NCBI RefSeq assembly: GCF_001653235.2
Contig: NC_035791.1
Coordinates: 5,580,001 to 5,644,000, forward strand
Reading direction: 5' to 3'
From: Pochonia chlamydosporia 170
Taxonomy: Eukaryota; Ascomycota; Sordariomycetes; Hypocreales; Clavicipitaceae
DNA: 64,000 bases
Part shown: piece after piece, positions 57,719-64,000 of the stretch
Position numbering within the stretch: the stretch's first letter is position 1
Layout: each line of letters opens with the position of its first letter
Position numbers and translations under genes: made by a program
The notes under the pieces: model-generated
Told to the model about the DNA's origin: nothing
Seen by the model: the letters and a program-made list of their open reading frames with translations, nothing else
Databases searched by the model: none

Positions 57719-57837
57719 CTGCCATTGCAATGGTTGGCAATCTGAAATAACCAATCTTCTCAGATTCTTCACCAAGTCTCTTCTCTTGCTCATTGACTCT
57801 TACTTTACTCACCAACACCGTCAAGAAATTATCCAAC

Positions 57838-58182
57838 ATGCACATCGCAAAGACTCTGGCCATTTTCTGCCTTGGATCCGGGGCCCTGTCCTTCAAGATC
57901 CGCGCTTTTACAGGCAACGGCTGTACGGGTAGTGCCAAAGAAATTAATGTGTGGGATAACACTTGTCGTAACACGGATGTCCCTGCTACTCGATCCTTCC
58001 GAGTGCTAAGCTATGGAGGTCGTCGCCAGAGAGCCGGATTCTACAAGAATACCCGCTGTGGCGCGATTCCCGAGAATGGGGAGAAGGATTGGTGGGCTGA
58101 CGGCGGCAGCGATACTTTTAAGAAGAACAAGTGTATTACGTTGGGCTATGAAGCCAATTCGTATGGCTCTCGCTCTGCGTGA
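57838..58182 (+). CDS. Small secreted cysteine protein, family member 3
   Basis: This is a 114-aa intronless protein with signal peptide MHIAKTLAIFCLGSGALS. The mature domain repeats the family plan: GCTGS, NTCRN, RCGA and KCIT for the four cysteines, with GSAKEINVWDN, SFRVLSYGGRRQRA, WWADGGSDTFKK and the final SRSA. It is closer to member 1 in the third-cysteine region (NGEKDWWADGG versus NEKDWWADGG). The start was chosen at the ATG preceding the signal peptide, 120 bp after a TATA box; an upstream in-frame codon would add an unlikely leader. Function is unknown; secretion and two disulfides are the safe inferences. Confidence 0.87.
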   Translation: MHIAKTLAIFCLGSGALSFKIRAFTGNGCTGSAKEINVWDNTCRNTDVPATRSFRVLSYGGRRQRAGFYKNTRCGAIPENGEKDWWADGGSDTFKKNKCITLGYEANSYGSRSA

Positions 58183-59863
58183 TCGGGGTACTTGAGTCGC
58201 AAAGCTTTGGTAAATGCAGTTGCCATAACCTATCGAAACAGTCACTAACACTAATCATAAGGGGTAAGGCGGTAGAGCACTAGGTGGAAGATGCTTGGGA
58301 AGTTGTTGTGTGTGGAAGAGGGGAAGAGGAAAGTACAAATTGATTACTATATGAACAAGATATATTGTTGTCGGCCACTGTTGCATCGTTGTTGCTTTGT
58401 AACTAGATAACATTGTGCTTGGTAGTGTCTAGTGGCAAGTTCAAATGTTAGTTTTAGCTCTATGATGTGCTAAGACTACACGTCCTGTTATTGGGCAAAG
58501 AACGAAAGAAATGACAGACATTTATATTTGCGTTGTTTGAGAAACACATGGTGCATGCATCATCACCCTTCCAAGAAATGCCGACGCCAACCTTCACAAA
58601 GCCTTCTATAGGCTCATTATTGACGGTAGCGTAATACTCAATATGTATCTCAAGTCTGCTATGACATGAAATAGCGATCCCTGAATGCAACTTAAGGTCG
58701 CGCCTCCTATCCGAGAATGCTGGTTGTCACACTTGCTGGATTTGTATTGCCCCTGCCGTGGAATGAAGTGCAGGATTCATCATTCGGTGACCTTCAATTA
58801 AACAATTAAAGAGAATTACTTGAAGAAGTCTTCCTGAAATTGCAAGATGAGAGTCGCGTATTAAATCTGAAGGGATGTATGTGCCAGAAACGGTTGCTTC
58901 CTACCCTAGACCAATTGACAGCTGAGCCGGCCATCGTCACCAACTTTACGAGAACGCTTTTGCCTCCTTCGAATGAGAATCGGGTGTAGCCGCGTTGCTG
59001 GAGGTTCCTCCCGTTACCTTGGGGGTAACAAGTTGCGATGACCCCAGACTTCTGCATTGGCGCCACAGTGGGTTGGTCGGGAGAGAAACTTCACGTCGAA
59101 CCACAAGTACAGACATTCGATCAAGCTGCATGTTGAAATGAAGTGCGCTAGGCTCGGCCCGCTGAGTGGCTGATGATTTGTGCCAAGTTTCGATGTTATT
59201 GTTCAACGTCAGACGAAATGACATGTCAATCTCAATCAGAAGCAAGGTGGCCTGGTGACCGAGTCGGCACAACCCGAATCCTTGCCCTGTTTCTGAACGA
59301 ACGCCTTTGGAGGTTCAATAGTCTAGACCAGGACAATTGGTCTGGTCGCATAACTGTCAATTGTGATAGCAGCACAGCGATGGGTTGTGCAGCATCAATC
59401 ACATTGTCACACCTCATGCAGTGATCAATTTTTTTGTTCGCGGAAGGATGGAGATGGTGTCGTGCCAGCGGGAGAGATAAGCAAGCGCAAGTTTTCGTCC
59501 CGATGCCTGAACTCTGCAGAAGAGGCAAGAAAAGAACATGGGAGCAATTGGCGGGATTCGTCGAACAGGATCAGCTTTGCCTTGGGTAGCACCAACTCAA
59601 TATTCGGCGGTCAGCAGCAAGGCGAAGCAACGTCCCCCCCTCTCTTTGGCTCGACAAGGACTGTTGCATAGCCAAAGCCAGACCCCGACCGTGAACGAAG
59701 AGATGATTGTTGCAATGCGAAAGCTGTACTCCGTACTGCCCAGCCCAGCTCAGGTCCAATTTAGTAGCAAAAACGGTCCGGTCGGAAGCCCTAATAACAT
59801 CTGAGGGTGTCGTGACGAGTCCTCCGTCATTTCTTCTAAGCCGTCAAATTTGTCAAGGCGGTC
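58183..59863. other. Intergenic, about 1.7 kb
   Basis: Separates the secreted-protein cluster from the SesB/SesA/NLR locus. Several 80-100 codon frames overlap on both strands (for example 58946-59528) but have no family resemblance or splice support. Confidence 0.45.
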
Positions 59864-60985
59864 TTGAAATCTATGCCGATGTCTTGTTTTTCCCGGCTTG
59901 CTCCAAAAAGAAGACAAATGTGGAAGGAACGATCCTGGCGCCTCCCTTGGTCAAGGCACAACAGCGCCTCAGGCTTCAATATTCCAGATGAGCCCTTCCC
60001 AGACGGCGTGGAAATTCTGCACGACTGCCACGACGCCAACGTCGACATTTGCTTTGTGCATGGTTTAAGTGGCAATCGAATTGGAACCTGGACAGCCAAA
60101 GGACACACCGCACCATGGCCGGAGACGCTGCTGCCATTGAAACTCCAAAAGGCTCGTATACTTACGTACGGGTATGATGCATACATTGCGCAGAAATCAG
60201 TCGCATCGACAAACGGCCTAAGCGACCATGCTAAGAATCTCTTGACCGACCTAACGGCCAACAGGGCTGAGTCCAATGCAACTTCTCGGCCGCTCATCTT
60301 TGTTGCCCATAGTCTCGGCGGACTCGTCTGCAAGGAGGCTGTTCTGCTCTCCCGTAACAACCCTGAACCCCATCTACAGAGCATTTTCGATTGCATCAAG
60401 GGAATAATATTCATGGGCACGCCACACCAGGGGTCTTGGATGGCTCGCTGGGGAAAGATACCCGCTTCAGCGCTTGGGGTTGTAAAGTCTACAAACATAT
60501 CCTTATTAAAGACTCTACAAACCGACGACAACTACCTCCAATCAGTTCAAGATCGGTTTCTGTCCATGATACGAGAACAGCAGAGAGCTGGCCGTGAATT
60601 TGACATCACATGCTTCTTTGAAGAGCTCCCCTTGACTGGCTTCAGGCAAGTCGTCTCTAAAAAATCAGCAACTCTTGGGGGCTATAACCCCATTAGCGTT
60701 CACGGCAATCACAGCAACATGGTTAAGTTTGGCTCTCAAGACGACAACGGCTTCAAAAGGGTGTATGGCGAATTGCAGAGATGGGAGTTGGAGATAGTAC
60801 AATCGGCCATCCGTGAACCATCAGCGTCAGTGAAAGGCGCCGAGGTCGAATCACCAGCCGGCTCATCTTTCAACAACTATGGCTCTGGCGACATGCTCAA
60901 CGCCCCTGGAGGAAGCGTGACCAAGAACAATTTCGATGGGGCTTCTTTCCGTGAATCTGTGACTTTCGGCTGCGGTTCGACCTGA
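59864..60985 (+). CDS. sesB: SesB-like alpha/beta hydrolase with C-terminal amyloid-type (sigma-like) motif
   Basis: This is a 373-aa intronless protein. From about residue 47 it has the SesB/lipase-like alpha/beta hydrolase domain: NVDICFVHGLSGN, the nucleophile elbow AHSLGG with S150, FMGTPHQGS, and a late histidine in SVHGNHSNM. The last 37 residues (about 337-373) leave the hydrolase fold and form a Gly/Asn-rich motif with GSGDMLNAPGG, VTKNNF and a terminal hydrophobic SVTFG. The same motif ends the SesA-like protein next door and begins the NACHT protein. In known fungal systems such motifs form amyloids that recruit the effector after NLR activation. The hydrolase is expected to attack lipids or other esters and cause cell death. 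Starts at residue 1, 4, 6 or 19 are all possible. Confidence 0.88.
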   Translation: MKSMPMSCFSRLAPKRRQMWKERSWRLPWSRHNSASGFNIPDEPFPDGVEILHDCHDANVDICFVHGLSGNRIGTWTAKGHTAPWPETLLPLKLQKARILTYGYDAYIAQKSVASTNGLSDHAKNLLTDLTANRAESNATSRPLIFVAHSLGGLVCKEAVLLSRNNPEPHLQSIFDCIKGIIFMGTPHQGSWMARWGKIPASALGVVKSTNISLLKTLQTDDNYLQSVQDRFLSMIREQQRAGREFDITCFFEELPLTGFRQVVSKKSATLGGYNPISVHGNHSNMVKFGSQDDNGFKRVYGELQRWELEIVQSAIREPSASVKGAEVESPAGSSFNNYGSGDMLNAPGGSVTKNNFDGASFRESVTFGCGST

Positions 60986-61259
60986 AGCGCCGTCGTGTAT
61001 ACGCAAGTTATTGGCGAGAGGTGGAAAACTAAGCCCCTGTTTATCGGTGGACGACTCTTGGTGGGATGAGGTTATGCTATGTGGCATGAGCAGCTGCTAT
61101 TGCGTTTGGGTCTGGAGGCAGGAAGGGCAGAGAGGCTATATCACAACATACAACAGCTAATACATGGCATGAATTTGACTTGAAGCCTGATTGACTAACT
61201 TCTGACGCACGTACGCGTCCTTGAAATCCTCACCCACATACTCTCAAGAAGTGTCGCGG
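60986..61259. terminator. Short convergent 3' region between sesB-like and sesA-like genes
   Basis: The stop codons are only about 275 bp apart, so 3' UTRs probably overlap or nearly overlap. No specific signal was identified. Confidence 0.35.
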
Positions 61260-61865
61260 CTAAAAGGACACGGTGCCGGAGAAAGTAGCTCCGGAGAAGT
61301 TGTTCTTGGTCACCTTTCCGCGAGGAGCGTTGAGCATGTCGCCAGCGCTCCAGTTGTTGTAGTTGTCACCAGAGCGCTCTGTTGACAGGGATGGTTCCAT
61401 GTTTGACAACGTCTCAATCGCGTTACGCAATACCGCGACTTCGTTCCTCATCATGCCCCTGATTGCGTTGTTCTCAGCGAAAACGCACACATCAATCATC
61501 ATGCCCTTCACCAAATCCTCTACTACCTGGCCGTTCCCCAGTTGTTTCACGGCGGCTTTGTAAAATGGCAATCGAGAGGTCTGTGGTGCTCGAGCAACCA
61601 TCTGGAATATACCCTGAGACTGTTTGACTTTGGTGCTGCAAACCTGCAGCAAATTTTGGGGTTCTTCGAGATCTCCGTCGAGGCCGTGCCGGGCTATGTG
61701 AGCCTTCGCGGCTTCCAGAACCTGCACAACGTAACGAAGCCTTTCACCTGCTCCGTGGAAAGCCCTCCGGAGGCTGTTGTCATCCTTGACAGTAGTATAG
61801 CAATGCATTGCTGCTTTTAAAGTTTCGACTGTGGTAGAAAGCAAGTCCTCGATGGCGGATGTCAT
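61260..61865 (-). CDS. sesA: SesA-like death-effector protein with C-terminal amyloid-type (sigma-like) motif
   Basis: This is a 201-aa intronless protein. Residues 1-150 are helical and follow the SesA pattern: an amphipathic N-terminus (SAIEDLLSTTVETLKAA), RRAFHGAGERLRYVVQVLEAAK, a CSTKVKQSQGIFQMV segment, and a further helix up to about 155. SesA domains are HeLo-like death effectors also found fused to NACHT proteins. Residues 167-201 carry the motif DNYNNWSAGDMLNA, VTKNNF and a hydrophobic end GTVSF. It matches the tail of the SesB-like protein and the N-terminus of the NACHT protein. The two effectors are convergent, about 275 bp apart. It probably acts at membranes upon amyloid-templated recruitment by the NLR; this is inferred from family knowledge. 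Confidence 0.85.
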   Translation of the reverse strand: MTSAIEDLLSTTVETLKAAMHCYTTVKDDNSLRRAFHGAGERLRYVVQVLEAAKAHIARHGLDGDLEEPQNLLQVCSTKVKQSQGIFQMVARAPQTSRLPFYKAAVKQLGNGQVVEDLVKGMMIDVCVFAENNAIRGMMRNEVAVLRNAIETLSNMEPSLSTERSGDNYNNWSAGDMLNAPRGKVTKNNFSGATFSGTVSF

Positions 61866-62831
61866 TTTGCACGAAAGGTGAGATTCACCAGCTGATATGC
61901 TTTGATTTGGCCAGGATGGGACTTGAGCTCGTTGGATTTTCTTATTTTGTTCTCAAGGTTCTCTGACTAACAAAGGCGAGGGCGACTGGTAGGGAGGCGT
62001 GATGTGTGCCATTTAGGAGCCGAAAACTGCCTCACGGAGGCTGGGGCAATGTCACCATCAGCAGGCCTGGTCCAATATAGCAAATCTTGGCCACCGCGCC
62101 TCCTTGCCGAGGGTGTACGCATTGTAAATCCAGAGGAAGGGTCTGGTGTGTTACCGAAATCGGGACCTGGCGCCAACGGATGGTTGATTACTCACTTAAT
62201 TCGACGCTACTTGCAGGCCGATATCCAAATATAACCGAGCCGCGTCTCAAGGGAGGGCTCGGCACTGAGACCAACCGGTTCATCCTGGAGGTTGGTGCAA
62301 GTTGCATGCATGCTCACCACTTTCATCACTATGGGAAAGCCAATGGGACAGGCATCTGGCTCAAAGGTGTCGCTTTGAATGGCAAGCTGAAGCTTGGCTG
62401 GCAATTTTTATATTTCCGGTTGGCTGTTGTTTGTCAGCGACCCGTCTCGTGGTCAAGTCTGGTGGTTCGCACAACGTCCGGGGAGGCTGAAAGAATGTCA
62501 AGTTACTGGTACACCAGATGCAAGCACCTAGTCTGCACATTCAACCACTGGAGAATTACCTGGTCTCCAAGATAGCCAAGGTCTGCAGATGACAGGGTGT
62601 AATTGTTTGTGCCCAATGTTTGACTGGGGTCTCCTTGGTCGACTCTTCATTTTATCTCTGGTCTGACTGTCGCTTCTGGTTGGAAATCCCAGCTCTCCAA
62701 TATCACAGTGAAGCTAGACGTGGCATTGTCATTACATGGCTGCCGACCGTCTCGTAATATTGTTGAATTCTTTGACTTAGACTTCCGGGGGTCGTGCTAG
62801 GCGGCCTTTGCGAAAGCTACCGTACACGAAC
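61866..62831. other. Divergent intergenic region between sesA-like gene and NLR
   Basis: About 970 bp between the two divergent starts, large enough for separate promoters. Short frames here (for example 62087-62575) have no supporting evidence. Confidence 0.5.
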
Positions 62832-64000
62832 ATGGCCACATCCGAGCTTGGAGTCTGGTCAGGCGACAATTACACTAACCAGAGCACCGGTGACATGCTC
62901 AACGCTGCTGGCGGCATCGTGACCAAGAACATGTATCATGCTCCCGTAACGAGCCAATTTTTTCAAGGTAAGAAGGAATATTCGTCGAATGCCTATAAAC
63001 CTGTAACTTACCATGTATGTACTCCAGCGCCGGTTGTCAAACTAGATCCCTCAAAATGTTGGAATTCTTTATACTTCCCAGAAATAAATAGCCGATTAGT
63101 CGACATTGACGCCGCTACTGCAGGAACATGCGAGTGGATATCTCGGCACAAAGAGTATTCGCGTTGGGCCTCCTCAAACCGATCAATGCTCTGGATCAAG
63201 GGGAAGCCCGGCTCTGGGAAATCGACCCTGCTACGTCAAGTTCTAGGAAATGTCATGTCAACATGTAAAATCAGAGAGGGGGCCTTGATTCTCTCATTTT
63301 TCTTCCATGGTCGTGGTTGTGAACTCCAAAAGACGCCGTTAGGCCTCTTCCGCTCTCTCCTCTACCAACTTAAGGAGATACCTAACGCACTGGCTGGCCT
63401 CGAAGAAGAATTTCAACAACGTTGCAAAACAATGGGCCAGCCCGGCGACGATACGTGGCAGTGGAGGACTAGGGAGCTACAACGCGCCTTCGAGTCTGCA
63501 ATAGAGAAGGCACTGGAGACTCGACCTATCTGGCTATTTGTTGACGCGTTGGACGAGTGCGACAAGAACAGTGCGGTACAGCTGGTTGAAGACTTCAAGT
63601 CTCTACTTCAGAGGCTCCAGTTGACCGGGTTGAAACATATTCGCATCTGCTTTACATGCCGCCACTATCCTATTATTAACCTTGACAATGCATCGGAAAT
63701 ACGCATGGAAGATGAAAATGGCCATGACATATTGAGCTTTGCGAAAGAGAAACTCTCCGCGATTGGTGATTCCCTACCATCTGACGTTCCAAACTTAATC
63801 GTCGAGCGTGCCGAAGGCATTTTTCTCTGGGCCAAGTTCGTGGTGGATCGACTTTTGGCAGAAGCACGAGAAGGTTGGGGATTAAACCAGATTGAGATGC
63901 TTATTGGTTCCATTCCCCAAGAGCTCGACATCTTATACCGCGAGATCATTAAAAAGATGGACTCTAAGTCTTGGAAGCTCATCCAATGGATCTGTTTTGC
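62832..64000 (+). CDS. NACHT-domain NLR with N-terminal amyloid-type (sigma-like) motif; runs off the window
   Basis: Exon 1 (62832-62967) encodes 45 residues. Residues 11-44 are the shared motif: GDNYTNQSTGDMLNAAGG, VTKN and a hydrophobic end. A 60-nt intron (62968-63027) follows, and exon 2 runs to the edge. Exon 2 carries a linker (KCWNSLYFPEINSRL, TCEWI), then the NACHT NTPase: Walker A GKPGSGKST (residues 104-112), the Walker B WLFVDALDECD and a sensor-like RICFTCRHYP. EGIFLWAKFVVDRLL belongs to the helical part. The C-terminal sensor repeats (WD, ankyrin or TPR) lie outside the window. An NLR whose effector end is only an amyloid motif, next to SesA and SesB genes with the same motif, is the standard three-gene signalling layout. 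Confidence 0.9.
   Translation, partial: MATSELGVWSGDNYTNQSTGDMLNAAGGIVTKNMYHAPVTSQFFQGKKEYSSNAYKPVTYHVCTPAPVVKLDPSKCWNSLYFPEINSRLVDIDAATAGTCEWISRHKEYSRWASSNRSMLWIKGKPGSGKSTLLRQVLGNVMSTCKIREGALILSFFFHGRGCELQKTPLGLFRSLLYQLKEIPNALAGLEEEFQQRCKTMGQPGDDTWQWRTRELQRAFESAIEKALETRPIWLFVDALDECDKNSAVQLVEDFKSLLQRLQLTGLKHIRICFTCRHYPIINLDNASEIRMEDENGHDILSFAKEKLSAIGDSLPSDVPNLIVERAEGIFLWAKFVVDRLLAEAREGWGLNQIEMLIGSIPQELDILYREIIKKMDSKSWKLIQWICF

Noticed and set aside
58946..59528. Overlapping 98-108 codon minus-strand frames between the secreted-protein cluster and sesB
   Set aside because: No family resemblance, no consistent frame chain; both probably chance.
59836..60531. 231-codon minus-strand frame
   Set aside because: Antisense shadow of the SesB-like gene, whose plus-strand frame carries the hydrolase motifs.

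Overview
The window looks like nuclear DNA of a filamentous ascomycete, most likely a Sordariomycete close to the Hypocreales. This rests on many 47-60 nt GT..AG introns, Zn2Cys6 and C2H2/fungal_trans regulators, a HET-domain gene, a SesA/SesB/NACHT death-signalling locus, PTH11/rhodopsin-like membrane proteins, and blocks of very AT-rich, TpA-rich sequence like that left by repeat-induced point mutation (RIP). The taxonomic call is inference; no species marker is present.

Layout. 1.5-3.0 kb: an unrecognised secreted protein. 3.4-20.6 kb: a compact catabolic cluster with an ACMSD/gamma-resorcylate-type amidohydrolase, a P450, a C2H2 + fungal_trans regulator, a FAH-fold hydrolase, a type I extradiol (VOC) dioxygenase, a flavin aromatic hydroxylase, an MFS transporter and a Zn2Cys6 regulator. 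Together they read as a complete meta-cleavage route for an aromatic acid or phenol: import, hydroxylation or demethylation, decarboxylation, ring hydroxylation, extradiol cleavage, hydrolysis. A secreted type-B carboxylesterase (21-22.7 kb) sits at its right edge.

24-40 kb is an accessory, repeat-influenced zone. It holds a frameshifted, N-terminally truncated sugar-transporter relic, two PTH11-like rhodopsin-domain genes, a long gene-poor stretch, a secreted GH89 alpha-N-acetylglucosaminidase and a roughly 2.8 kb AT-rich block (37.0-39.8 kb) with one GC-rich island.

41-48.5 kb: a secretory-pathway prolyl 4-hydroxylase-like gene is divergently paired with a thioredoxin/PDI-like gene that has no CXXC and ends in HDEL, which is built from a 9-bp tandem repeat. 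A BBE-type FAD oxidase lies on one side and a frameshifted HET-domain gene on the other. 51-55 kb: an atypical kinase-like protein and a second Zn2Cys6 regulator.

55-58 kb carries three paralogous, four-cysteine small secreted proteins. 59.8-64 kb carries a SesB-like alpha/beta hydrolase, a SesA-like protein and the start of a NACHT NLR. All three share one short motif (C-terminal in the two effectors, N-terminal in the NLR). This is the architecture of fungal amyloid-signalling programmed-cell-death triads and is the most interesting system in the window. The NLR runs off the right edge.

All exon boundaries were placed by hand from reading frames and splice-site consensus; none is experimentally supported.
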